DNA from: an uncultured Bacteriovoracaceae bacterium
Lineage (GTDB): Bacteria; Bdellovibrionota; Bacteriovoracia; Bacteriovoracales; Bacteriovoracaceae
Direction of reading: 5' to 3'
Length of the DNA: 64,000 nt
NCBI GenBank assembly: GCA_950054155.1
Contig: CATLOT010000009.1
Coordinates: forward strand, 41,078 to 105,077
Shown here: one piece after another, positions 1 through 8,867 of the stretch
How the letters are laid out: each line of letters opens with the position of its first letter
Position numbering within the stretch: the first letter of the stretch is position 1
Notes under the pieces: generated by a model
Database searches by the model: none
What the model was told of the DNA's origin: nothing
The model's input: the letters and a program-made list of their open reading frames with translations, nothing else
Translations under genes and position numbers: made by a program

Positions 1-603
1 CTGAAGAGGGCTAAACTTCTTAAGATAAGCACAATTCATCTCACGAGGAGCGTCCTTATTATAATCTTTTTCGGTGATATAACTCTCTCGAGAGTGGTAG
101 TTATCAACTTCAAAGAACTTTAAGTATTTTGATCCCGCACTTCTCTTACTTGAAGCAATGGCCCAAATATCATCTAAGTAATCATCAAGAGCAGCACAGT
201 ATTCACCCATACGACAAGAGCGCATAATGCTCTTATAGCGAGAAGGGATATGACTTTCAGTTCTAGTAAGATCACTCGGAAGAAGAGGAAGTTCACGGTT
301 AACGAGTCTCTGATGAATAAGATTCATGAGAGAGAGAACACTAAAACGAAATCTCTCGATTCCAAGTTTTGTTGTCTCTTCAACATCTCCGCCTTGAAAT
401 TTGGCGAGACGGTAAACCGCCTTCGCCGCATCAACATTGGAGATTAAAAGAAAAGCCTTTTTTGTAGGCTTCCCACTTTCGAGCGCACATTTAGCGCGGT
501 TCGAAAACTTCAACGGTTGGAGGTCAAAACTAGGCGCCTCATAAGTGGCATTTGCACTTATCGTACTTACTGCAATAAATAGGGCCGCCAATAGTTGTTT
601 CAA
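1..603 (-). CDS. Exported protein of unknown function, partial (C-terminus off the window)
   Basis: An open frame of 201 codons runs to the window edge with no stop, so the gene is cut at its 3' end. I chose a TTG start at 603 because GGAGGT lies five bases upstream and the first residues (LKQLLAALFIAVSTISANA) form a clean signal peptide with an Ala-x-Ala-type cleavage site. The mature part has scattered cysteines (one near residue 38, then a pair in SCRMGEYC) and no family I recognise. It starts 26 bases after the stop of the next upstream exported protein, so it is probably the last visible member of a four-gene operon of secreted proteins. Function unknown. Confidence 0.75.
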   Translation of the reverse strand, partial: MKQLLAALFIAVSTISANATYEAPSFDLQPLKFSNRAKCALESGKPTKKAFLLISNVDAAKAVYRLAKFQGGDVEETTKLGIERFRFSVLSLMNLIHQRLVNRELPLLPSDLTRTESHIPSRYKSIMRSCRMGEYCAALDDYLDDIWAIASSKRSAGSKYLKFFEVDNYHSRESYITEKDYNKDAPREMNCAYLKKFSPLQ

Positions 604-629
604 CTTAACCTCCAAAACCAAAGATAGAT

Positions 630-1166
630 TTATTTACCAGTCTGCATCGTACAACCAGAAGCTTTGCTCATAATTGTAGTGTAGAACATGATCATTGCTT
701 CATCAGCAGGAGTAAAACCACGACGAGTTCCACCCTCTTCAGTCATAAGACCGTACATGTAGCGATTAACCGCGTAGTATACAGAGCGAGGAACGTTGAT
801 TCTTTGAACACAGTTTCCACGACCGTACTTAACTTGAACTCCCCAGTAATCACGAGGACAGCTGTCACAAGTTGAATCAGAACCACCAGTATAGATATTT
901 GTTGTTGAACCTGAGCTTGAAGCCGATCCTTCACCAACGTTAAAAGAAACTTCCCAACCACCGTAAGTGTTGCTTACGCTGTGAAGAGTACAAACACCTG
1001 CATGACAAGCAACTTCTGCATCTCTATCGATTGCAAGAAGAATTTGGCTGTCACCAAATCTTTCAAATTCAAATTCATCTTCTCCACCGCCAAACATGTC
1101 GTCGATAGAACCAGCTGTTACACTTACGCTCAAAAGAAGAGCAAGCATAAGAAGTACGTTTTTCAT
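630..1166 (-). CDS. Small Cys-containing exported protein, unknown function
   Basis: 178 residues with a typical Sec signal peptide (residues 1-18, ending VTA). The mature start is acidic (GGGEDEFEFE), followed by six cysteines: C54 and C59, the CDSC pair at 100-103, C119 and one near 172. The even number suggests disulfides in the periplasm or outside the cell. A Ser/Gly/Thr-rich linker lies around residues 78-97. AAGGAG sits eight bases before the ATG. It lies between two other exported proteins on the same strand (22 and 26 base gaps), which argues for a shared transcript and a shared extracytoplasmic task. No known domain recognised. Confidence 0.8.
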   Translation of the reverse strand: MKNVLLMLALLLSVSVTAGSIDDMFGGGEDEFEFERFGDSQILLAIDRDAEVACHAGVCTLHSVSNTYGGWEVSFNVGEGSASSSGSTTNIYTGGSDSTCDSCPRDYWGVQVKYGRGNCVQRINVPRSVYYAVNRYMYGLMTEEGGTRRGFTPADEAMIMFYTTIMSKASGCTMQTGK

Positions 1167-1188
1167 CTTAAAATCTCCTTAAATATAT

Positions 1189-2805
1189 TTAGAGGATATC
1201 ACCCCAATCAAAATCATCATCTTCATCGTCATCGTCACTCTGGTTGCCACATGTTGCTGTCGCAACACTTTCTTGGTTCCAGGTTTTATCGGTAACGATA
1301 TTACTTTTACGACTTCCCTTAATAAGGTTAACGTCGAAATCACCATTATTCTTTTCTTCTAATTCAAAACGAGCCGTTAGATTAACAAAGCCAACACCTG
1401 AATCTTTACAGCTACTCTCACCTGTTCCACACATACGATCATAGAAAGGTGGCCAAAAAGTATTATCCAGCTTCGATTGCCAAGTAACGAGAGCTCTCGA
1501 TAAAGCGTTAAGCTCAGAGTTCTCAAAGCTTAGATTTCTAATCAGCGGAACCTCAGGTACATCACCTGTTCTTCCAATCCTACTAATGAGTGGAATTAAA
1601 TTGATATTTCCGCTTCGTGAGAGTGGTCCGATATAATTTCTTTCAAAACGAAGCTCTCTTTTTACTCTCCCTTGAAAGTAAGAGAAATCGAGGTCTGGCT
1701 CTCTAAAGTTAGCCTCAATTTCATAAAGACTCCCTTCACGAAGTAGTCCTTTTGGTACAGAGATCCCCATCCCATAAAGAACACCTTGATATTGACCAGA
1801 GGCCACAGACCCATCGTGCCAAAGCTTCAGAAACTCACGTTTCCCATTTACCACTTCATAGAGAGAAAACTCTCCTACAATCGGTTGTGAAAAGTCACAG
1901 GGAGATGTACAGAGATTGCCCACACAAGTTCTCTCACAACGTGTATTCGCCACGAGAGGGACGAGAATCTCATCGCTAAGGTCCCCCAATGGACGGACAG
2001 AGATCTCTCCAAAGTAGAGGTCTGCACCTTTCCATACGGTAGGCCACTTGGGGCGCTCAACACCAAAGTCCTCAGAGAGCTCAAGAGTACCTTCTGGCGG
2101 AGTTATACTGAATCTCATTTGCGTTGTAGATAGCGCAGTAAGATCAGAAGAGAAGCCTGAGGCGTCTCCTGCAATATAGGTATTAAGAAGGCCATTGTAA
2201 TCAGCAAGAATTGTTTCTTTTTGACCTAATATATCTTTATCAATACAGCTCTCTTTGACGTCGAGGTGAATTGATATCGTTGATTTTTGACTTGGTTGTA
2301 TATAGCAAAAGGGCCCACTGAAGTCGTAGCTCCATTTGCTTAGTTTTTTGACTGTACAGCCTGGTTGATTTACGGGAACTTTAAGACCCGTCTTTTCGTT
2401 AAGCTCAGTAACTTGCATGACAATGCATCGGTTAAAGAACTCTCTTTTTTGCTTCATTTTATTAAAGCGCTCTTCAGCAGTTTCTTTATCTTCAAATGGA
2501 TTATTCTCAAGGCGACACTCTATTCCTTCCTCTTGGGGAGTGAAGTTGAAGCCGGTGACGTCATTTGTAAGAACAAGACTCTCAAGACCAAGACCAATCA
2601 TAATATACTTATTACCACTAGCCGTTCCCTCACAATTTTCAAGAGAGATACTTGGTCGGTCATCAAGAAGTCTTTTTGATGTGTAGAACTTTCTAATCCC
2701 CTTTTCGAGATCGACATGGAAATTTAATTCCTTGGGTGCACTAGGCTCACATGAAAGGCTCATCCAAGATAGTGACAGCAATGTAAGGGCGATTAGTAGT
2801 TTCAT
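1189..2805 (-). CDS. Large exported protein with acidic C-terminal tail, possibly a lipoprotein; unknown function
   Basis: 538 residues. The N-terminus (MKLLIALTLLSLSWMSLSC) is a signal peptide ending in a Cys, compatible with lipidation, although the residues before the Cys (SLS) are an imperfect lipobox. The protein has many cysteines (for example the RCERTC and LCTSPC pairs mid-protein) and ends in an extreme acidic run (DDDDEDDD, then FDWGDIL). No catalytic motif was seen. The start is supported by GAGG five bases upstream; that GAGG follows directly on the U-tract of a strong hairpin, so translation or transcription of this gene may be tuned at that point. Probably co-transcribed with its exported neighbours. 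Confidence 0.8.
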   Translation of the reverse strand: MKLLIALTLLSLSWMSLSCEPSAPKELNFHVDLEKGIRKFYTSKRLLDDRPSISLENCEGTASGNKYIMIGLGLESLVLTNDVTGFNFTPQEEGIECRLENNPFEDKETAEERFNKMKQKREFFNRCIVMQVTELNEKTGLKVPVNQPGCTVKKLSKWSYDFSGPFCYIQPSQKSTISIHLDVKESCIDKDILGQKETILADYNGLLNTYIAGDASGFSSDLTALSTTQMRFSITPPEGTLELSEDFGVERPKWPTVWKGADLYFGEISVRPLGDLSDEILVPLVANTRCERTCVGNLCTSPCDFSQPIVGEFSLYEVVNGKREFLKLWHDGSVASGQYQGVLYGMGISVPKGLLREGSLYEIEANFREPDLDFSYFQGRVKRELRFERNYIGPLSRSGNINLIPLISRIGRTGDVPEVPLIRNLSFENSELNALSRALVTWQSKLDNTFWPPFYDRMCGTGESSCKDSGVGFVNLTARFELEEKNNGDFDVNLIKGSRKSNIVTDKTWNQESVATATCGNQSDDDDEDDDFDWGDIL

Positions 2806-2812
2806 TCAATCC

Positions 2813-2850
2813 TCAAAAAAAGAATTGGAGGGGAATAATCCCCTCCAAAG
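2813..2850 (-). terminator. Intercistronic hairpin plus U-tract (terminator or attenuator)
   Basis: On the minus strand a perfect 10-bp stem (TTGGAGGGGA / TCCCCTCCAA, 4-base loop) is followed by TTC and seven T. The ribosome-binding GAGG of the 538-residue gene starts right after the T-run. It lies only 13 bases after the stop of the upstream 288-residue gene. It therefore looks like a partial terminator that lets the first gene be expressed far more than the rest of the operon. Confidence 0.75.
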
Positions 2851-2861
2851 ATATGCTTAAA

Positions 2862-3728
2862 TTATTCTGCAGCTGGCTCGTCAAATGATGTGTAAGTACA
2901 AACTCTTGCAGCTTGCTTAGTCCATCTTCTGATTGAAGCAAGACCTGTAGTGTTTGCTTCTCTGAAGTAGTAACGAATTTTACACTTCTCAAGATCTTTA
3001 GTGATGTTTTTCTTAGCGTAGTTAAGAATGTCTGATGAACCAAATGCAGTCCAGTTAGACTCTTGCTCAGTTACCCAGTTACCGTTCCCTTTTGCTTTAC
3101 AGCTAGTGATCGTTTTAACTTCAAGCCCAGAAAGTTGCTCGTAGTTGTAACCACCATTGTTGGGGAGAAGGTCAGTGATTGTAACTTGCTTGTCGTGTGC
3201 CCAGTTGATTGTAGTCCCTTGGTAGTTGTAAGCAATTTGAGTTGCTTTAAAACAAACGTCTAGGAAGTAAACCGCACCATATCTCTCAGAACCTAGGTTA
3301 AACTTAAGGCTTGAAAGCTCTTTTCCAAAAGCTTGGTCGTTGTTGAAAAGTTGGTTGAATGAGTTAAGACCAGCTTCTTTAGTGTCAGTGTTAGCACCGT
3401 CACCGATTTCTCCGTGATCTGCCCAGTTTCTGTAAGAAGAAGTGAAGTAATCAAGTCTGTACTCACCTTGACCAGAGTTGTTAAGAGTGTCACCAGTACA
3501 AACACAGTTACACTGTTCACCAGAAGTACAAGTACCTGGGTTACAAGATCTTTCTGGGTTGTCTCTTTCGTAACATACACGACCTTCGTAACCTTGGTGC
3601 ATAAGACCAGCGTTACAAGCGTAGATGTCAGAACCAGAAGAGAAGATGTCTAGTTTGAAAGTAAGAGAAATTGCGTGTGCATTTGTCGTAAGGAATAGTC
3701 CTACAACAAGAGCGAGAAGAGTTTTCAT
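2862..3728 (-). CDS. Cys-rich exported protein, unknown function
   Basis: 288 residues from the ATG at 3728. That start has GGAGAC four bases upstream and begins the signal peptide MKTLLALVVGLFLTTNAHA; the longer frame upstream lacks both. After the signal, eight cysteines fall within about 42 residues (CNAG, RVCYE, SCNPGTC, EQCNCVC), a disulfide-knot-like cluster. The rest carries Tyr/Asn-rich segments and two more cysteines near the C-terminus. Codon choice is narrow, as in the peroxiredoxin of this window, suggesting high expression. It is the promoter-proximal gene of the exported cluster and is followed by a terminator hairpin. No family recognised. Confidence 0.8.
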   Translation of the reverse strand: MKTLLALVVGLFLTTNAHAISLTFKLDIFSSGSDIYACNAGLMHQGYEGRVCYERDNPERSCNPGTCTSGEQCNCVCTGDTLNNSGQGEYRLDYFTSSYRNWADHGEIGDGANTDTKEAGLNSFNQLFNNDQAFGKELSSLKFNLGSERYGAVYFLDVCFKATQIAYNYQGTTINWAHDKQVTITDLLPNNGGYNYEQLSGLEVKTITSCKAKGNGNWVTEQESNWTAFGSSDILNYAKKNITKDLEKCKIRYYFREANTTGLASIRRWTKQAARVCTYTSFDEPAAE

Positions 3729-3928
3729 GTTGTCTCCATAAAAAAAAGTGTGAATAAATATATGTGTTGGCGGCATATATATAAGATTATCTGACGGATT
3801 GCCACTACTAATTCATTTAATTTTAGTTAGGGTAGTTTTTTCACAAAAACGCTCTTTGATTCTTCACGAAAGCTTCACAAGTGAAGATATTTCTTATTTC
3901 TATTGACAGGAAAAGGCGAAAATAAGGC

Positions 3929-3958
3929 AAAAAAAAAGCCACTCCGAAGAGTGGCTTT
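3929..3958 (-). terminator. Rho-independent terminator of tRNA-Val
   Basis: On the minus strand a 9-bp stem AAGCCACTC/GAGTGGCTT closed by a UUCG tetraloop is followed by nine T. It begins 11 bases after the tRNA 3' end. Confidence 0.9.
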
Positions 3959-3968
3959 TCATATAATC

Positions 3969-4043
3969 TGGTGGGCGTGGCAGGGATTGAACCTGCGACA
4001 TCTGCCTTGTAAGGGCAGCGCTCTCCCACTGAGCTACACGCCC
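3969..4043 (-). tRNA. tRNA-Val (anticodon UAC)
   Basis: A 75-nt cloverleaf on the minus strand. The acceptor stem GGGCGTG pairs with CACGCCC; the D-arm starts TAGCTCAG; the anticodon arm CTGCC-CTTACAA-GGCAG gives anticodon TAC; the T-arm holds GGTTCAATCCC; discriminator A and an encoded CCA end follow. It has its own promoter and terminator and is monocistronic. No integrase or duplicated 3' end is seen nearby, so nothing suggests use as an attachment site. Confidence 0.97.
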
Positions 4044-4069
4044 GATTCTGGAATGATTCGGTGAAGAGC

Positions 4070-4098
4070 AATTTATTGAATCTTAAGAATTTTGTCAA
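4070..4098 (-). promoter_or_regulatory. Sigma-70-type promoter of tRNA-Val
   Basis: On the minus strand TTGACA (4098-4093), 17 bases, then TAAATT (4075-4070). The predicted start is about 20 bases before the mature tRNA 5' end. Confidence 0.75.
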
Positions 4099-4118
4099 CC
4101 AAAATTCAAGGGCTTTGC

Positions 4119-4149
4119 AAAAAAAAAGGCCCTCATTTCGAGGGCCTTT
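4119..4149 (-). terminator. Terminator of lon
   Basis: On the minus strand a 10-bp stem AAAGGCCCTC/GAGGGCCTTT with a 5-base loop runs into a long T-tract, 22 bases after the lon stop. Confidence 0.9.
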
Positions 4150-4171
4150 GGTATTCATTGTTTCATTGACT

Positions 4172-6583
4172 TTAGTTGGCCACTTGGCTGGGATCTCCCT
4201 CGCCTTTAAGGACTTTAAGACCTACAACCTGCATGAACTTCTCTGGCTGAGTAAGTTCAAGGGCGACTTTAAGAACCTCTTCCACCTGAGTACAAGGAAT
4301 AACGTTAATTCCCGTTTTAATCTCTTGTGGGATATCAGCAAGGTCTTTTGCATTCTTCGCTGGGATGAGAACCGTTGTCACCCCCGCTTGTTTAGCGGCA
4401 AGAAGCTTCTCTTTAAGGCCACCAATCGGAAGAACGCGACCACGGATTGTCACCTCTCCTGTCATAGCAACATTTTGCTGAACTTTTATCCCCGTAATGG
4501 CCGAGGTCAGAGCTGTCACCATTGTAATACCAGCCGATGGACCATCCTTGGGAGTAGCTCCTTCCGGAACATGGATGTGAATATCGTGCTTATCATACCA
4601 CTCTGCCTCGATTCCAAGACGGTCACTAATAGAGCGAACATAGCTTAGAGCGGCTCTTGCAGATTCCTGCATGACATCCCCGAGCTTACCTGTAATTTGG
4701 ATTTGTCCCTTACCTGGCGTCGTTACCACTTCAATATGAAGGAGCTCTCCTCCCACTGAAGTCCACGCGAGACCATTGACAAGACCAACTTGTGGTTCAT
4801 TCTCTGTATCAGTATCTGTAAATTTCTTAGGTCCCAGGTATTTAGGAAGAAGCTTAGAAGTTACTTTAAACTTCTTCCCTTCCTCGTGCTCCTTCTCGAC
4901 TACCTCTGTAGCAATTTTTCTGCATACAGTATTGAGGAGTCGTTCATAGCCACGAACACCGGCTTCTTTAGTCCAACCGCGAATGATCTCAACGGCGACC
5001 TTATCACCCATTTGAACTTCGTAGTTCTCAAGACCATTATTCTTAGCCGCCTTTGGTAGAAGATAATTCTTTCCAATTTGCAGCTTTTCTTGAGGGGTGT
5101 AGCCGGCAACATTGATGATTTCCATACGATCACGAAGAGGACCCGGAACTCTTGAGAGATCATTCGCCGTCATGACAAACATAACTTTTGAAAGATCGTA
5201 CTCAACTTCAATATAGTGATCACCAAAATTCTTATTTTGCTCAGGATCGAGGACCTCAAGCATAGCAGCTGATGGGTCCCCTCTCATATCAGATGTCATT
5301 TTATCAATTTCATCAAGAAGGATAACAGGATTTGAAGTTCCCGCTTTCTTTAAAGCATTGATGATCTTACCAGGCATCGCCCCAACATAGGTACGGCGGT
5401 GTCCACGAATTTCTGATTCATCTCTAACACCACCAAGACTGATTCTTTGAAAGCTTCTTCCAAGAGAGTCAGCCAGTGAGCGAGCAATTGACGTTTTACC
5501 AACACCTGGAGGACCTGCAAGACAGAGAATCGTTCCACGTCCCTCTTCCTTAAGAAGTGAGCGAACCGCGAGATACTCGACAATTCTATCTTTAACATCC
5601 TTCATTCCATAGTGATGCTCTTCAAGAACTTCACGAGCATGCTTCACAGAATTATTATCTTCAGTGTACTCAAACCATGGAAGGTTGAGCATCCAATCAA
5701 CATAGTTTCTCACGACAGCAGCCTCTGCTGACATTGGAGACATTGATTTAAGTTTTTTGATCTCTTTATAAACGCGCTCTTTTGCTTCTTTAGGCATTTG
5801 CTTGGCTTCGAGCTTCTCTTCCATCTCTTGGATTTCAGACTTCTCATCTTTCTGACCAAGTTCTTTTTGAATCGCGTTCATCTGCTCGTTGAGATAGTAC
5901 TCTTTTTGGCTCTTTTCCATTTGTGTTTTCACACGTGAGCGAATTCTTCTCTCAACATTAATAATTTCAATCTCACCTTGCATCTTCTCAAGAAGAAGAC
6001 GAAGTCTTTTTTCTACATCAGTTGCCTCAAGGATTTCCTGCTTCTCAGGAATTTTCATGGAGAGGTGGGCAACAATAATATCTGCCAAACGTGAAGGATC
6101 AGTAATTGAGGAGATACTCATAAGAAGTTCTGGTGGAATCCTCTTATTAAGTTTCACATACTGCTCAAAGATACTCTTGATGCTTCTCATGGTTGCTTCA
6201 AGGTTGACAGCGCTATCTGTATTAGAAAGACACTTACTCACACTTGCCCAGTAACCTTCGGGTGAAGCTTCGAACTCATCAATCTTTGCTCTGTACTTCC
6301 CTTCGATCAGAACTTTTACCGTGTTGTCTGGAAGTCTTAACATCTGAATGATGTTTACAACGGTACCTACAGTGTAGATGTCTTCTCTGTCAGGGTTGAG
6401 AACACTCGCATCTTTTTGAGTCACGAGAAAGAGTTCATTATTATTAGCTGCAGCTTCTTCAAGTGCGGCAATCGATTTTTCCCTACCGACAAAGAGTGGC
6501 ACCACCATGTGGGGGAAAATAATCACATCTCTAAGTGGGAGTAGAGGAAAGCGGCTATTGCTCGATTTCGAATTTCCAGACAT
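4172..6583 (-). CDS. lon: Lon ATP-dependent serine protease
   Basis: 803 residues, normal length for bacterial LonA. Order: N-terminal substrate-binding domain (FPLLPLRDVIIFPHM near residue 12), a coiled-coil helical region, the AAA+ module with Walker A GPPGVGKT, and the C-terminal protease domain with the catalytic Ser in PKDGPSAG (about residue 682) and the catalytic Lys in the GGLKEK segment. It degrades damaged and short-lived regulatory proteins in the cytoplasm. I placed the start at ATG 6583 because AGGAGG lies just upstream. An in-frame ATG at 6631 would add 16 residues that are not typical of Lon and lie inside a leader hairpin. It is preceded by its own promoter and followed by a terminator. 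Confidence 0.97.
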   Translation of the reverse strand: MSGNSKSSNSRFPLLPLRDVIIFPHMVVPLFVGREKSIAALEEAAANNNELFLVTQKDASVLNPDREDIYTVGTVVNIIQMLRLPDNTVKVLIEGKYRAKIDEFEASPEGYWASVSKCLSNTDSAVNLEATMRSIKSIFEQYVKLNKRIPPELLMSISSITDPSRLADIIVAHLSMKIPEKQEILEATDVEKRLRLLLEKMQGEIEIINVERRIRSRVKTQMEKSQKEYYLNEQMNAIQKELGQKDEKSEIQEMEEKLEAKQMPKEAKERVYKEIKKLKSMSPMSAEAAVVRNYVDWMLNLPWFEYTEDNNSVKHAREVLEEHHYGMKDVKDRIVEYLAVRSLLKEEGRGTILCLAGPPGVGKTSIARSLADSLGRSFQRISLGGVRDESEIRGHRRTYVGAMPGKIINALKKAGTSNPVILLDEIDKMTSDMRGDPSAAMLEVLDPEQNKNFGDHYIEVEYDLSKVMFVMTANDLSRVPGPLRDRMEIINVAGYTPQEKLQIGKNYLLPKAAKNNGLENYEVQMGDKVAVEIIRGWTKEAGVRGYERLLNTVCRKIATEVVEKEHEEGKKFKVTSKLLPKYLGPKKFTDTDTENEPQVGLVNGLAWTSVGGELLHIEVVTTPGKGQIQITGKLGDVMQESARAALSYVRSISDRLGIEAEWYDKHDIHIHVPEGATPKDGPSAGITMVTALTSAITGIKVQQNVAMTGEVTIRGRVLPIGGLKEKLLAAKQAGVTTVLIPAKNAKDLADIPQEIKTGINVIPCTQVEEVLKVALELTQPEKFMQVVGLKVLKGEGDPSQVAN

Positions 6584-6611
6584 TGTACCTCCTGTACGGC
6601 AGTCGATTTCA

Positions 6612-6647
6612 CAAAACCCCGACTCCTCCATGACTCCGCGGGTTTTG
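6612..6647 (-). promoter_or_regulatory. Hairpin in the lon leader
   Basis: An inverted repeat with perfect 8-bp arms CAAAACCC/GGGTTTTG and a 20-base loop lies between the predicted lon promoter and its ribosome-binding site. It could be an RNA structure or a protein-binding site; which one is not decidable from sequence. Confidence 0.4.
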
Positions 6648-6660
6648 AAGTCTTATAATT

Positions 6661-6690
6661 ATTTTACCCCTATTCTTCTTTCGAATTCAA
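6661..6690 (-). promoter_or_regulatory. Probable lon promoter
   Basis: On the minus strand TTGAAT (6690-6685), 18 bases, then TAAAAT (6666-6661). It predicts a leader of about 70 bases. The match is good but not perfect. Confidence 0.5.
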
Positions 6691-6800
6691 AAAAAATTTA
6701 GCGGTGTTTATTTCCCAGAAAAACTTTCTATTTACAGAGCGTCTAGGCCCTATTGATGGGCCAATTAAGCGATCTAAGGGGCTCTAGGGCCTATGTTAGA

Positions 6801-6836
6801 CAAAAAAAAGCTGTCATTTTAAATGACAGCTTTTGT
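6801..6836 (-). terminator. Terminator of clpP-clpX
   Basis: On the minus strand an extended stem AAAGCTGTCATTT/AAATGACAGCTTT followed by eight T, about 45 bases past the clpX stop. It separates clpPX from lon. Confidence 0.9.
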
Positions 6837-6879
6837 GAGTTGATAAAAATTTAAAGGCCGTTCTAAAAAGCCGAGTCTT

Positions 6880-8181
6880 TTAGGCTGACTCGATATTCTT
6901 CTTAGGAAAGCTTGTCCCCTCTTCCTTCTTGGGCTGAATTCTTTCTCCTTCCAGTAACTTAGGAGACTCTGTGCCAAGAATTGAGGCCTTAGTAACAAGT
7001 ACCTTATTAATTTTGTCATTTGAGGGAATGTCGTACATCACATCAAGCATTGTTTGCTCAAGGATGGCACGAAGCCCACGAGCACCGGTCTTTTTCTTAA
7101 TGGCAATTTTTGCCACCTCAACGAGAGCGTCCTCATCGAACTCGAGCATAATCCCGTCCATCTCAAAAAGACTTTGGTATTGCTTAGTAATCGCATTCTT
7201 TGGTTCTTTAAGAATTCTTACGAGCGCTTCCTCATCAAGTTCTTGAAGAAGAGCATTCACAGGAAGTCGACCGATGAATTCAGGAATAAGACCAAACTTA
7301 GTAAGGTCTTCCGCTTCAATTCCCCCAAGCTTCTCAACAACTGATTGCTCAGCTTCTTCAGCCTTAGCCGTAAGACCCATAGGTCTCTTCGTCATTCTCT
7401 TTTCAATAATTTTATCTAGTCCTACAAAAGCACCAGCAACGATGAAGAGAATATTCTTCGTGTTTACTTGGATAAACTCTTGCTGAGGATGCTTTCTTCC
7501 CCCTTTAGGAGGTACAGAAGCCACTGTCCCTTCAACAAGCTTAAGAAGTGCTTGCTGAACACCCTCACCAGAAACGTCTCTAGTGATTGAAGGATTTTCT
7601 GACTTTCTCGCAATCTTATCAATTTCGTCAATGTAGACAATCCCACGCTCTGCTCTTTCAACATCGTAGTCACAAGCTTGAAGAAGGTTAAGGATGATAT
7701 TTTCCACATCCTCTCCCACATAGCCCGCTTCTGTTAATGATGTTGCATCAGCAATAGCAAAAGGAACATTGAGATACTTTGCAAGTGACTGAGCAATCAG
7801 AGTCTTACCAGAACCTGTTGGCCCAGCCAGAAGGATATTAGACTTGGCCAATTCAACCGCATCCTTACCTTTTGCTCCACCGTAGCTAATTCTCTTGTAA
7901 TGGTTATGAACCGCAACCGAGATAATCTTCTTAGCTCTATCTTGACCAATAACATAGTTATCAAGATGAACCTTAATCTCATGAGGCTTTGGAACATTAT
8001 CAAGTGAAGCTTTCGTCGTATTCTTTAACGAATCCTCAAAGATGATGTCATTACAAAGCTCAATACACTCATCACAGATATAAACACCTGGACCAGCAAT
8101 AAGCTTCTTAACTTCCTTTTGCGACTTACCACAAAAGTTACAATGGAGTGTGCTGTTGTAAGCGCCTTTTTCTTTGGCCAT
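6880..8181 (-). CDS. clpX: ClpX, ATPase subunit of ClpXP protease
   Basis: 433 residues, typical length. It has the N-terminal four-Cys zinc-binding domain (CNFC near 14-17 and CDEC near 36-39), Walker A GPTGSGKT, pore loop GYVGED, Walker B VYIDEIDK and the C-terminal AAA+ small domain. It unfolds tagged substrates and feeds them to ClpP. The loop that docks onto ClpP, normally Ile-Gly-Phe, reads Met-Gly-Leu at 268-270 here. The start has AAAGGAT upstream. It follows clpP by 38 bases and shares its terminator. Confidence 0.97.
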   Translation of the reverse strand: MAKEKGAYNSTLHCNFCGKSQKEVKKLIAGPGVYICDECIELCNDIIFEDSLKNTTKASLDNVPKPHEIKVHLDNYVIGQDRAKKIISVAVHNHYKRISYGGAKGKDAVELAKSNILLAGPTGSGKTLIAQSLAKYLNVPFAIADATSLTEAGYVGEDVENIILNLLQACDYDVERAERGIVYIDEIDKIARKSENPSITRDVSGEGVQQALLKLVEGTVASVPPKGGRKHPQQEFIQVNTKNILFIVAGAFVGLDKIIEKRMTKRPMGLTAKAEEAEQSVVEKLGGIEAEDLTKFGLIPEFIGRLPVNALLQELDEEALVRILKEPKNAITKQYQSLFEMDGIMLEFDEDALVEVAKIAIKKKTGARGLRAILEQTMLDVMYDIPSNDKINKVLVTKASILGTESPKLLEGERIQPKKEEGTSFPKKNIESA

Positions 8182-8219
8182 TATTTATCCTTTTATTTCT
8201 CAATTAAATTGAGAGTTTC

Positions 8220-8867
8220 TTATGCTTTAACTTTACCTTTTGGATTAATCACCTGATCAATAAGACCCATCTCAACCGCTTTCATCGGGTCAAGGTAATT
8301 ATCTCTATCCGTCCACTCTTCGATCTGTTCTTTAGACATGTCTTTTGGCGAGTGCTTAATATAGATGCCATTGAGCTGATCTTTTAGAGTTTGGATCTCA
8401 TTGGCTTGAATTTGAATATCAGAACACTGTCCACGCGCTCCACCGAGAGGTTGGTGGATCATAATTCTTGAGTGAGGCATGGCATGTCTGTAACCAGCTT
8501 CACCAGCACTAAGAAGAAGTGAACCCATCGACGCTGCCATACCCACGCAGTAGGTGTAAACAGGACAAGAGATGTGTTGCATAATGTCGTAGATCCCAAG
8601 TCCCGCATAAACAGAACCACCGGGGCTATTAATGTAAAAGTGAATTGGCTCCTCAGGTCCACTCTGCTCTAAGAAGAGCATTTGAGCGATAAGAAGATTG
8701 GCCACAACATCATTAACTTGTGTTCCAAGAAAAACAATACGGTCAATAAGAAGACGAGAGTAGATATCGTACTGTCTCTCACCTCTAGCCGTTTGCTCAA
8801 TTACAATCGGATTTGGAACATGCATCGAAGGAAAGGGCCCTCTTCCGTTTGAGTCATCATTCATCAT
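8220..8867 (-). CDS. clpP: ClpP, serine protease subunit
   Basis: 215 residues. Catalytic triad: Ser113 in GMAASMGS, His138 in MIHQP, Asp189 in TDRD. The oxyanion-hole region SPGGSV is intact. It forms the tetradecameric proteolytic chamber used by ClpX, and by ClpA/ClpS encoded 25 kb away. Two consecutive ATG codons open the frame; TAGGAG lies upstream of both. The N-terminus is about ten residues longer than the mature enzyme and is probably processed, as is usual. First gene of a clpP-clpX operon; no trigger-factor gene precedes it here. Confidence 0.97.
   Translation of the reverse strand: MMNDDSNGRGPFPSMHVPNPIVIEQTARGERQYDIYSRLLIDRIVFLGTQVNDVVANLLIAQMLFLEQSGPEEPIHFYINSPGGSVYAGLGIYDIMQHISCPVYTYCVGMAASMGSLLLSAGEAGYRHAMPHSRIMIHQPLGGARGQCSDIQIQANEIQTLKDQLNGIYIKHSPKDMSKEQIEEWTDRDNYLDPMKAVEMGLIDQVINPKGKVKA

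Noticed and set aside
3969..4043. tRNA-Val as an integration site for a mobile element
   Set aside because: No integrase, no repeated tRNA 3' end and no change in gene style nearby.
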